From NCBI GenBank assembly GCA_028687545.1, contig JAQTZZ010000065.1, forward strand, positions 1-20,775: DNA of 20,775 nt. Reading direction: 5' to 3'. Below, piece after piece: positions 15,227 to 20,775 of this stretch (positions within the stretch are counted from its first letter, which is position 1; every line of letters starts with the position of its first letter). The position numbers were made by a program, and so were the translations under genes. The notes beneath the pieces were generated by a model. It ran no database searches. It was not told the DNA's origin and worked only from the letters and a program-made list of their open reading frames with translations. Source of the DNA: Candidatus Wallbacteria bacterium. Lineage in GTDB: Bacteria; Muiribacteriota; JAQTZZ01.

Positions 15227-16108
15227 ATGATCAAATTCGCCATCCTGTCTGTGGTATTTCTGGCTCTGTCCCTTTCTGCCAAAGCCGGCAACTGTGAAAT
15301 TCCATTTTCCTGGACCGATTGCTCAGTCAGTGAACCTGTCCGTGATTCAGAACCCGGCTGGGTAAGTGAAGAGGAATTCCCTCTGGAAACTGCACTGAAA
15401 TCGGAAAAATTGCCCTCCCTCAGGCAACGTTTGCCCGGCATATCCATTAAGGGCTTCAAGACAGACATCTATCTCCAGTCGAAAAAATATGCCGGAGTTT
15501 TTTACATAGGCCTGGATACAGTGGAAAAGGTTGTAGCCCTGACATTTGACGATGGACCGGACCGCGTCTGCACACCTGAGATTTTGAAAATCCTGAAGAA
15601 GTACGATGTCAGGGCTACTTTTTTCCTGATCGGAGAGAACATGGTCGGCAATGGGGAAATCGTGAAACAGATCGCGGGAGAAGGACATTCAATAGGCTGT
15701 CATACCTTCAATCATCTTGATTTGAGAAAAGTTTCCCCTGAACTGGCCCTGAAAAATATCCGGAAATGGCAGGACCTGGCTTTGAACATTCTCGGATCCA
15801 GACCGGATTTTATCCGTCCTCCTTTTGGAGCAATCACAGACAGGGAGATAGATTTTTTAGGCCGGAAAGGCTATAGAATTATCGGCTGGTCTGTAGACAC
15901 CTTTGACTGGGATTCACAGCGTAACAGTATCGCCAATATCAAGAGCAGAGTTGACAGGTATATGCACAAAGGAGCAATAATCCTGATGCACAGTTCAGAC
16001 AGGCGTACGCTGAATACTGTCCAGGCCCTGCCGTCAATCATAGAGGGGTTGAAAACCCTGGGTTATAAATTTTACACAATTCCCCAAATGTTCAACTTTA
16101 AAACGTAG
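15227..16108 (+). CDS. Exported polysaccharide deacetylase (NodB/CE4 family)
   Basis: 293 aa with a signal peptide (MIKFAILSVVFLALSLSAKA) and a CE4 domain from about residue 98. All five NodB motifs are intact: TFDDGPD (106-112, Asp108 base and Asp109 metal ligand), H-x3-H (His159, His163), RPPFG (197-201), DTFDW (224-228) and LMHS (His255). Such zinc enzymes remove N-acetyl groups from peptidoglycan or chitin-like sugars; peptidoglycan is favoured by the 3D-domain partner 7 bp upstream. No SD site precedes the ATG, so translation is probably coupled to that gene. The 3' end overlaps the convergent pilin-like gene by 11 bp. Confidence 0.94.
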   Translation: MIKFAILSVVFLALSLSAKAGNCEIPFSWTDCSVSEPVRDSEPGWVSEEEFPLETALKSEKLPSLRQRLPGISIKGFKTDIYLQSKKYAGVFYIGLDTVEKVVALTFDDGPDRVCTPEILKILKKYDVRATFFLIGENMVGNGEIVKQIAGEGHSIGCHTFNHLDLRKVSPELALKNIRKWQDLALNILGSRPDFIRPPFGAITDREIDFLGRKGYRIIGWSVDTFDWDSQRNSIANIKSRVDRYMHKGAIILMHSSDRRTLNTVQALPSIIEGLKTLGYKFYTIPQMFNFKT

Positions 16109-16616
16109 TGCCGGTTTCAATTGTGATTTCAGCAGTGCCGGTTCTGTTATCATCAGCAATGCTTCCATGAAAAGTGTAGCAGATGATGGAATTTTTCCGG
16201 GTAGCCTTGTAATACCAGGAATTGTACTTCTCGAAATCAGGAAATCCAGGTTTCTTGTCCAGGGACGGACTGACATTCTCAATCAGGTTCTTGGAATTCA
16301 TGATACTCCTGAATCCTTCGAAACCCTTGAGTTCTTTGGGATCCTTGACCTGCAGGAACGGATTTACATATTTCTGACGCAGCAGCCTGGCTTTAAATAG
16401 TTCATCCAGAGTTCCAGGATTTTTTTTGTTCTGTTCCAGGTAGAGGAAAATCGCCCTGGAGAACTGCCTGAGCATGAATTTCAGTTCTTCCTCTTTCTGA
16501 TTTTTTGCAATCATACCGTAAACCGGGAATGCCGCTCTGGCGCTGATGCCTACAATCAGGATTGCCACACAGATTCCGGCCAGGGTAAAGCCTTTAGGTG
16601 TCAGACCTGATTGCAC
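16098..16616 (-). CDS. Type II secretion/type IV pilin-like protein (divergent pseudopilin)
   Basis: 172 aa from a GTG at 16616, preceded by AAAGGA 8 nt upstream. A short leader ends in PKG, the prepilin peptidase site before FTLAGICVAILIVGI, which begins a 20-residue hydrophobic helix. The region PVYGMIAKNQKEEELKFMLRQ and LDELFKARLLRQKYVNPF resembles the N-terminal half of GspG-like pseudopilins. Mature position 5 is Gly, not the near-universal Glu, as in some minor or tip pseudopilins. No other secretion or pilus gene is adjacent. The first six codons lie inside a copy of the REP-like repeat (16598-16616), so the annotated start is itself repeat-derived. Confidence 0.8.
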   Translation of the reverse strand: MQSGLTPKGFTLAGICVAILIVGISARAAFPVYGMIAKNQKEEELKFMLRQFSRAIFLYLEQNKKNPGTLDELFKARLLRQKYVNPFLQVKDPKELKGFEGFRSIMNSKNLIENVSPSLDKKPGFPDFEKYNSWYYKATRKNSIICYTFHGSIADDNRTGTAEITIETGTTF

Positions 16617-16734
16617 AAATTCAATCCTTTCTGTATCTCAGCTAACGTATGATCGTATTCTTTGTCTTCTAACCTTTCAGATGATTTTAACGAAAACAGG
16701 TAGTCAAATCAAGTGCAATGTGTAGGTCTGACAC
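16598..16734. repeat. Inverted pair of REP-like repeats (137-bp element between pilin and MntA genes)
   Basis: GTGTCAGACCT (16598-16608) and AGGTCTGACAC (16724-16734) are perfect 11-bp inverted ends, with GCAC/GTGC just inside (16613-16616, 16713-16716). Each end is a copy of a repeat with core TGCAATGTGTAGGTCTGAC, also found at 17654-17675 and 18613-18631; the left copy lacks three internal bases. No ORF inside is credible. It looks like a REP doublet or MITE-like unit. Confidence 0.6.
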
Positions 16735-16747
16735 GGGGTTGCCCTGT

Positions 16748-16776
16748 TTGACAAAAGCATGCACTCATCATAGGAT
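16748..16776 (+). promoter_or_regulatory. Promoter of the mntA-hepT pair
   Basis: Perfect -35 TTGACA (16748-16753), 17-bp spacer, -10 TAGGAT (16771-16776, 4/6). The hexamer ends 6 bp before the ATG at 16783, so the transcript may be leaderless. The AGGA inside the -10 could instead serve as SD for a transcript starting further upstream. The promoter starts 14 bp after the REP-like repeat. Confidence 0.6.
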
Positions 16777-16782
16777 TGTTTC

Positions 16783-17211
16783 ATGGATACCGCTTCCAGA
16801 CTCAGATTTTTTTTCGCCAAACACGCCGAAAGATATGGAATCGGAATGGCATTTCTCTATGGATCGGCTGCAGCAGGCATGCTTAAAGACGAATCAGACA
16901 TCGATGTCGCGATTTTGTTTGATTCTGTAAGTGGCCGGGATGCATTTGATCTTGTGTCAGGACTGGAAACTGAGCTCACAATCATTCTCAAGCGTGATAC
17001 TGAAATTCTTGTTCTTGATCGGGAAAAAGTCAGACCGCTGCTTTTTTTCAATGCAGTCGTGCACGGGATTCCGGTTTATTTCAGAGATTTCACGAGACTC
17101 GTGGATTTAAAAAACGAGGCGCTCGGACTGAAGGAAGACTGGGAGCTTTTCGGAACAAGCTGGCAGGCTGATCTGGCTGCCAAAAAAATTGAAGGCTGGA
17201 AACATGGCTGA
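16783..17211 (+). CDS. mntA: MntA-like nucleotidyltransferase antitoxin
   Basis: 142 aa, a minimal nucleotidyltransferase: LYGSAAAG (Gly27-Ser28), then SDIDVAI (Asp39, Asp41), with an acidic residue at the third strand (TEILVL). This is the GSx(10)DxD motif of MNT antitoxins, which neutralise HEPN toxins by attaching AMP residues next to the toxin active site (type VII system). The gene overlaps hepT by 8 bp. It is led by a perfect TTGACA promoter and bracketed by REP-like repeats at 16713-16734 and 17654-17675, consistent with arrival as a cassette. Symbol given by family. Confidence 0.88.
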   Translation: MDTASRLRFFFAKHAERYGIGMAFLYGSAAAGMLKDESDIDVAILFDSVSGRDAFDLVSGLETELTIILKRDTEILVLDREKVRPLLFFNAVVHGIPVYFRDFTRLVDLKNEALGLKEDWELFGTSWQADLAAKKIEGWKHG

Positions 17212-17629
17212 TTTTCATTATGCCAGGGGAAGGATTATTGAGACCATCAATTTCATCGCTCTGGAAATGGCTGAATTCGAAGCTGATTATGCCGGGATCA
17301 CAAAAGAACAATATCATGCGGATCGCAAACTGCAGAAACTTGCCGACCGCACAGTGGAAAATGCAATCACAGCGCTGATCGAACTGGCAGGTGCATTATT
17401 GTCAGAAGCCGAGATTCAGGCGGACAGTTATGCAGACGCTCTTTCCAAAGCCGGCAGCCTGTTGAAGCTAACCCCTGAAGAAACCGAAATCCTCTCGCGC
17501 TTTGCTTCACACAGAAATCGTCTGGCTCACAGATACCTCAATTTCCGCTTCGAGGTCATCGGGCATTTCAACAAAAACATTCCCCTGATAAAAAAAGTGC
17601 TGAAACTGATACTGAATGCTGAAAAATAA
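17204..17629 (+). CDS. hepT: HepT-like HEPN toxin (DUF86)
   Basis: I choose the ATG at 17204, which has GAAGG 8 nt upstream, over a TTG at 17189. 141 aa, all-helical. The RX4HXY ribonuclease motif is intact: Arg104-N-R-L-A-His109-R-Tyr111. Tyr111 is the residue that MntA-type partners AMPylate in studied HepT proteins. HEPN toxins of this type cleave RNA, including tRNA. The overlap with mntA (ATGGCTGA) ensures the antitoxin is made first from the same mRNA. With antitoxin and active-site residues all intact, the pair looks functional. Type VII systems are linked to plasmid or prophage maintenance and phage defence. Confidence 0.9.
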   Translation: MADFHYARGRIIETINFIALEMAEFEADYAGITKEQYHADRKLQKLADRTVENAITALIELAGALLSEAEIQADSYADALSKAGSLLKLTPEETEILSRFASHRNRLAHRYLNFRFEVIGHFNKNIPLIKKVLKLILNAEK

Positions 17630-17653
17630 GTTTTAAAGATTTTTATCGTTATT

Positions 17654-17675
17654 GTGCAATGTATAGGTCTGACAC
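17654..17675 (+). repeat. REP-like repeat copy downstream of hepT
   Basis: A 22-bp unit in the same orientation as 16713-16734 and differing at one base (GTATAGG for GTGTAGG). It lies 24 bp past the hepT stop, so the toxin-antitoxin pair sits between two direct copies about 940 bp apart. Confidence 0.7.
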
Positions 17676-17942
17676 TGGTTCCCGACCTATTACTTTGTCA
17701 ATGTTGAAACGCTTGATATTGTGTTGGTTAACGGGAATCGGAAGCTCGAACAGATTTTTCTGCTTTGGAGATTTGAGGAGTACGGTAATAAATCTGTGCT
17801 GCATTGAAGTAGTACTTTTGATGCCAGAAAAAATTGGAATAACCATTTTTTATAAGTGAACTTCCAGACTGAAAGAAAATCTGTGAACTATAAGCAAAAT
17901 CGCAAGAAACCAAGCAGGAGTTAATTTTTAACACACTATTTT
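17676..17942. other. AT-rich intergenic stretch with no supported gene
   Basis: Between the repeat and the Imm26-like gene, both strands hold only short overlapping frames of about 65 aa, without SD sites or recognisable motifs. Base composition shifts to AT-rich here and stays so through about 18420. It may contain remnants of a decayed gene. Confidence 0.5.
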
Positions 17943-18392
17943 TTAGGGTTCATCGCTCAAAGGTATTCCTAAAGCTTCGCAAACATCATCTTCAATTGTT
18001 CTATAATTTCCTATGGATTGAAAACCAAAAGGTGGTTTTGGATCATTTACTTCTTTTCCGTTATCATCGAAATTTTTTTTTGTTATTGAATTAAAGAAAC
18101 AGTTAACAGGCAACAAGTCGTTAGATTCAATTGGTTTATTTAGTATTGTTACAAAATATCCTTTTGACCAACCTATTCTATTAATGAATTGTGGAGGAAT
18201 TAATAATTTATCTGGTTTTAACTCTGGTAATTTATCAGCTGATCTGCTGGGTTGAGAATAAATATAAACCATTGTAATGCCACTATAGTTCATGATTTTA
18301 GCATTGTTATTAACAACTCGCCCAAACCAATACAAGTCAGGTTTCTGCTTAAGTTGGAAATAAAATATGTCCCCAGTTCTAATTTTTTTCAT
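17943..18392 (-). CDS. Imm26-like immunity protein (orphan)
   Basis: 149 aa, beginning MKKIRTGDIFYFQL followed by a YWFGRVV strand and later INRIGWSKGYFVTI. This all-beta pattern (charged start, GD-x-F, GRV) is what I recall of immunity family Imm26 from polymorphic toxin systems; the assignment is by pattern only. Immunity proteins bind and block a cognate secreted toxin. No toxin gene is in the window. The codons are clearly more A/T-rich than those of the genes on either side, suggesting transfer. It lacks an SD site and lies 30 bp after the small ORF at 18423-18698, so it may be co-transcribed with it. It could serve as protection against toxins of neighbouring cells. Confidence 0.6.
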   Translation of the reverse strand: MKKIRTGDIFYFQLKQKPDLYWFGRVVNNNAKIMNYSGITMVYIYSQPSRSADKLPELKPDKLLIPPQFINRIGWSKGYFVTILNKPIESNDLLPVNCFFNSITKKNFDDNGKEVNDPKPPFGFQSIGNYRTIEDDVCEALGIPLSDEP

Positions 18393-18422
18393 AGATTTTG
18401 TTAGCTGAACCAGTTCATTTTA

Positions 18423-18698
18423 TTAAACCTCTTTCTCTAAGCCAATTTTCACCCATTCTATTAACTCTTCTGAATCAGGCCATTTTGAACTGAAAGAATT
18501 TATCTTGTTTCGGAATATTGGATAAGGATTATGCATTTTCATTGCTTGTTCTATTGTCCTAGCTTTCCATTCAATCATCATTTCGCTTAGGGGGTCAAGA
18601 GGAAGTGTCAGCGTCAGACCTACACATTGCATAAAAGCGGTGTCATGTAATAGTCTGAATTGATCGATTACCTGACCCCTTTTAACCAGGAAAGCCAT
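18423..18698 (-). CDS. Small hypothetical protein whose N-terminus is encoded by a REP-like element (possible gene remnant)
   Basis: 91 codons from the ATG at 18698. The first about 35 codons fall within the repeat element at 18591-18679, so they are unlikely to be ancestral protein. The native part seems to start near MMIEWKARTIEQAMKM (ATG at 18581 or 18578, no SD) and ends WVKIGLEKEV. It is charged and helical, and I do not recognise it. The element probably replaced the 5' end of a longer gene, leaving a C-terminal piece, with the Imm26-like gene 30 bp downstream. If the two belong together, the remnant might be the end of the cognate toxin; nothing in its sequence proves that. Confidence 0.4.
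   Translation of the reverse strand: MAFLVKRGQVIDQFRLLHDTAFMQCVGLTLTLPLDPLSEMMIEWKARTIEQAMKMHNPYPIFRNKINSFSSKWPDSEELIEWVKIGLEKEV
18591..18679. repeat. 89-bp element with GGGGTCA/TGACCCC ends containing a REP-like repeat
   Basis: GGGGTCA (18591-18597) and TGACCCC (18673-18679) are perfect inverted ends. Inside, on the minus strand, is the 19-bp core TGCAATGTGTAGGTCTGAC (18631-18613), identical to the copy at 16714-16732. The element lies within the 5' part of the ORF at 18423-18698. Confidence 0.6.
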
Positions 18699-18709
18699 CT
18701 GTCGGTAAA

Positions 18710-19906
18710 TTATTGCCCGTTATTCAGAGCCAATGCAGTCAACTGGTTTTCCTGTATCAGGATGCTGTTTTTCAAGCTTTTCAATTGTTTCCTGTTTTTA
18801 TTTTCTCCACCGATCTCAACATAAAGGACATCTTTTCCTTTTTTCAAAAGATAATCCGGGCTTTTTTTCAGGCCTTTTACCGTGTAAAAACTGAATCCCC
18901 GCTGTTTGAACGCAAAAAGGGCAAGTTCTTCACGGATGCTGCCGATCTTGGCCTCAAATCCCAGTTTGTGACAAATGGCGACTCTCAGATTCGGGTGCGT
19001 GAAAAGGATTTTTGGTTCTCCCCTGACAAGTTTTCCGCCTGAGGCATATGGCTTGATCACTCTGATCAGCTTCATCCGTTCCATGGCGGAGACGATTTCA
19101 TAGACAGACGATTTGGACAATTCCAGGGTTCCGCAGATCGAAGTGATGCTGAACTCGCCGGGATGCGAGGTTGCCAGGAAATAAAGAAGCTTTTCCATGG
19201 CCAGGATTTTTCTTGAGGATATTTTCAGGAATGAGGCAGCATCTTTCCAGAGGGATTGCTGAATACCTGTAAAGATGGAATTCAATGTATCTTCCGCAGA
19301 TTGTTCCAGGGAAATCGGGAAAGCACCGGAATGGTAATAATCAGAAAACCATCCGCTGATTTCAGGGAAATGATTTGCAGTGATTTCAGCGGATTCATGG
19401 GCTGTATTCCAGCTGTCTCCGGCATTTAGAACTATCTCTTTTTTGATCAGAAGATATTCGGAAAAATCCATGGGTTCAAGCTCGTATATTTTTTCCCGGC
19501 GGTCACCGGAAAAAACAGCGGGAGCGCTGCCCGAAACCAGAAGAATGACTCCGGAAAACTGGTCGGACACAGCTTTCAAATCCTGCTCCCAGTTCGGATA
19601 GGTATGAATCTCATCCACACAGATCATTTTAAAGCCATCTTTCAGCAGTTCCACGATGAAATCGTATAAACTCGTGCTTCTGACCTGCGGCCAGTCTGCC
19701 GAAAAATAGAAACCATTATTTCTGAAGCTGTTTAAAATCTGAAGCAGGACGGTAGTTTTTCCCACTCCTCTTAAACCCCTGATTACCTTGATTTCAGGAT
19801 TCCTGTCAAGTTCGGATATTATTGTGAAGACAATTTTCCGGCACTTCAGGGAAGTTGCTTTTGAGACCAGTTTATTAACGATTTGAAGCAGGTTTTGATC
19901 ACGCAT
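18710..19906 (-). CDS. AAA ATPase with winged helix and PD-(D/E)XK-like C-terminus (COG1373/DUF4143 type)
   Basis: 398 aa. N-terminal P-loop ATPase: Walker A GLRGVGKTT (44-52), Walker B ICVDEIH (about 95-101), sensor-like SGSAP (125-129), and LEPMDFSEYLL, a hallmark of this family. A winged helix follows (FSITSICGTLELSKSSVYEIVSAMER, about 245-280). The C-terminal DUF4143-like module ends PDYLLKKGKDVLYVEIGGE (Asp351, Glu364), a nuclease-like fold in which E-x-G replaces E-x-K. The function of these widespread proteins is not settled. It has no SD site but has a good promoter placing the transcript start at the ATG, and a 13-bp palindrome over that promoter suggests autoregulation, possibly by its own winged helix. 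Confidence 0.87.
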   Translation of the reverse strand: MRDQNLLQIVNKLVSKATSLKCRKIVFTIISELDRNPEIKVIRGLRGVGKTTVLLQILNSFRNNGFYFSADWPQVRSTSLYDFIVELLKDGFKMICVDEIHTYPNWEQDLKAVSDQFSGVILLVSGSAPAVFSGDRREKIYELEPMDFSEYLLIKKEIVLNAGDSWNTAHESAEITANHFPEISGWFSDYYHSGAFPISLEQSAEDTLNSIFTGIQQSLWKDAASFLKISSRKILAMEKLLYFLATSHPGEFSITSICGTLELSKSSVYEIVSAMERMKLIRVIKPYASGGKLVRGEPKILFTHPNLRVAICHKLGFEAKIGSIREELALFAFKQRGFSFYTVKGLKKSPDYLLKKGKDVLYVEIGGENKNRKQLKSLKNSILIQENQLTALALNNGQ

Positions 19907-19911
19907 AATTC

Positions 19912-19940
19912 ATTTTAGACTATTTTTAGTCCAATTTCAA
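19912..19940 (-). promoter_or_regulatory. Leaderless-type promoter of the AAA ATPase gene
   Basis: On the minus strand TTGAAA (19940-19935), 17-bp spacer, TAAAAT (19917-19912), ending 5 bp before the ATG at 19906. Both hexamers are 5/6 to consensus. With no SD site present, a start at the ATG is the natural reading. Confidence 0.55.
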
Positions 19941-19967
19941 GTGATTTTGGATTTAAATTGGACTAAA
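19925..19967. promoter_or_regulatory. Long palindrome over the divergent promoters (candidate operator)
   Basis: TTTAGTCCAATTT (19925-19937) and AAATTGGACTAAA (19955-19967) are perfect 13-bp arms 17 bp apart. The spacer holds a degenerate half-site TTGGATTTAAA (19948-19958), and TTTTAGACTA (19913-19922) outside resembles the left arm. The left arm overlaps the -35 of the ATPase promoter. Dimers binding both arms could repress this gene and perhaps the divergent one. Confidence 0.6.
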
Positions 19968-19986
19968 TTTATACCGGATTCTGCCG

Positions 19987-19992
19987 AATAAT
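19987..19992 (+). promoter_or_regulatory. Possible -10 element of the divergent secreted-protein gene
   Basis: AATAAT (5/6 to consensus) ends 6 bp before the ATG at 19999, and no SD site is present. A -35 at 17 bp is poor (TAAATT). Confidence 0.3.
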
Positions 19993-19998
19993 TTTCTG

Positions 19999-20511
19999 AT
20001 GAAGCGATTTCAGGCTCATTTTATTTTGTTTTGGCTGTTTTTCGCGGTCTGCCTTTTTGCAGACGATGAATTTCTGCTGCGCAGATTGAATCAGTTCAGC
20101 AGGGAGATTGATCCCCGAATTACCCCTCTGCCTTCTGCAGATCTGTCCAGAGATGAGATGGCTTTTTATTTTCTCAAGCTTTTTTTTCAAAAAACGGATA
20201 ACCCACTGATTTTTCTCGCACAACTGAACAGAGATGAGAAGATAGATTTCTTTCTCCTGTTTGGTGAGCTGCTGCCGCAGTTGCGTGTAAAAGCCGCAGT
20301 TTACCAGATGGATCTGTCAGACCTGGAGCAGGAATATCTGAAATTTCAGATGAAAAAAAACCTGAATCAGTTCCAGGATTTGTCCTTGAATCAGCGCTGG
20401 AATCCAGAAATTACTCAGGTTCCCAGTTGCGGAAAAATTTCAGGTCCAGATGCAGTCCAGGCGGGGCTCTTTCCGGAGAAATCCGTGAAGAAAATTCCGG
20501 ATCTACCCTGA
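19999..20511 (+). CDS. Secreted protein of unknown function, 5' part of a frame-disrupted gene
   Basis: ATG at 19999 starts a signal peptide (MKRFQAHFILFWLFFAVCLFA). The following about 100 residues are charged and helical (FLLRRLNQFSREIDPR..., RDEMAFYFLKLFF) and not recognised. The frame closes at 20511, but from 20361 the frame one base back is open to the window end and reads like a beta-rich outer-membrane or secreted protein. The change most likely occurs at ATG-A8-C (20350-20361), where A-AAA-AAC matches a -1 slippery heptamer. The residues after that point in this frame may therefore not belong to the real product. Alternatives are an assembly error of one A, a real mutation, or a genuine 170-aa protein. 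No SD site is present. Confidence 0.6.
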   Translation: MKRFQAHFILFWLFFAVCLFADDEFLLRRLNQFSREIDPRITPLPSADLSRDEMAFYFLKLFFQKTDNPLIFLAQLNRDEKIDFFLLFGELLPQLRVKAAVYQMDLSDLEQEYLKFQMKKNLNQFQDLSLNQRWNPEITQVPSCGKISGPDAVQAGLFPEKSVKKIPDLP

Positions 20512-20775
20512 AGTTCAGGTTGAATTATGATTCAGGACTCAGCCGGCAATTCGAGAATTTTTTTCCTGAGTACATTTACTGGGAGCTTGGCGGGGAAAGA
20601 TGGCGGGCTGATCTGTTCGATTTTACCCTGGACAGCTCTGATCTGTGTGTGTCAGGCCTGAAACTTCTGGTGCATGACAATTCATATACCGGCGAAGCGT
20701 ATGTCGGATACAGGAACCAGCAGTTGAATGCGCTGGGACCTGAGATAAACACCTGCGGGCTGATTTTTCATTCAG
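20361..20775 (+). CDS. Frame-shifted continuation, beta-rich secreted/outer-membrane-like protein, 3'-truncated
   Basis: The -1 frame relative to 19999-20511 has no stop from 20268 to the end of the window. It has no ATG or GTG with an SD site before the clearly coding stretch, so it probably depends on the upstream start. From about 20469 it reads LSGEIREENSGSTLKFRLNYDSG, FFPEYIYWELGGERWRAD, LFDFTLDSSDL and GEAYVGYRNQQLN. The alternating polar/hydrophobic, aromatic-rich strands fit a beta-barrel or beta-sandwich. The left boundary is approximate. The gene runs off the window. Confidence 0.55.

Noticed and set aside
17649-17846. Minus-strand 65-aa ORF ending in repeat-encoded residues
   Set aside because: No SD and no family recognised, and its end is REP-like repeat sequence; it could be a gene relic but cannot be supported.
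17728-17934. Minus-strand 68-aa ORF overlapping the previous one
   Set aside because: AT-rich stretch, no motif, no ribosome site.

Overview
The window reads as chromosome of an uncultured Gram-negative-type bacterium. It has roughly balanced base composition, Shine-Dalgarno (SD) sites before many genes, a sigma-54 activator, a type II/IV pilin-like protein, periplasmic enzymes and large secreted multidomain proteins. The tandem 'GWNLIS...GYW' domains and divergent pilin-like protein resemble what I remember from candidate phyla such as Wallbacteria or Riflebacteria. That placement is from memory and weak. The sequence shows no rRNA, tRNA, CRISPR array or intact transposase.

Layout. 1-4416 (+): the 3' part of a secreted multidomain protein, then a secreted caspase-like protein with an Asn-Pro linker, closed by a terminator. 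4468-6025: an orphan LolD/MacB-type ABC ATPase converging on a DUF1848 radical-SAM-like protein. 6196-6678 (+): a YHS-domain membrane protein. 6818-14090 (-): a small winged-helix gene behind a good sigma-54 promoter, then six genes that each overlap the next. In transcription order these are methylthioadenosine phosphorylase, secreted 5'-nucleotidase, HAD phosphatase, cytosolic GAF/PAS histidine kinase, NtrC-type sigma-54 activator and a MerR-like coiled-coil protein. 14160-14266: a structured palindromic element. 14395-16108 (+): a two-gene cell-wall unit (3D-domain protein, polysaccharide deacetylase). 16098-18698: an accessory patch with a pilin-like gene, a MntA-HepT toxin-antitoxin pair, an orphan Imm26-like immunity gene and four copies of a short REP-like repeat. 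18710-20775: an AAA ATPase with a strong operator-like palindrome, divergent from a secreted protein whose frame breaks at a run of eight A's.

How the parts may work together. The kinase and activator are complete and coupled to purine/MTA salvage genes. The only convincing sigma-54 promoter I found lies just beyond this operon, in front of the DUF2582 gene, with an upstream inverted repeat at enhancer distance. The simplest model is that this kinase-activator pair switches on the DUF2582 gene, with the MerR-like protein as an extra component. Four other genes lack SD sites and have -10-like hexamers 5-6 nt before the ATG, suggesting leaderless transcripts alongside SD-led ones.
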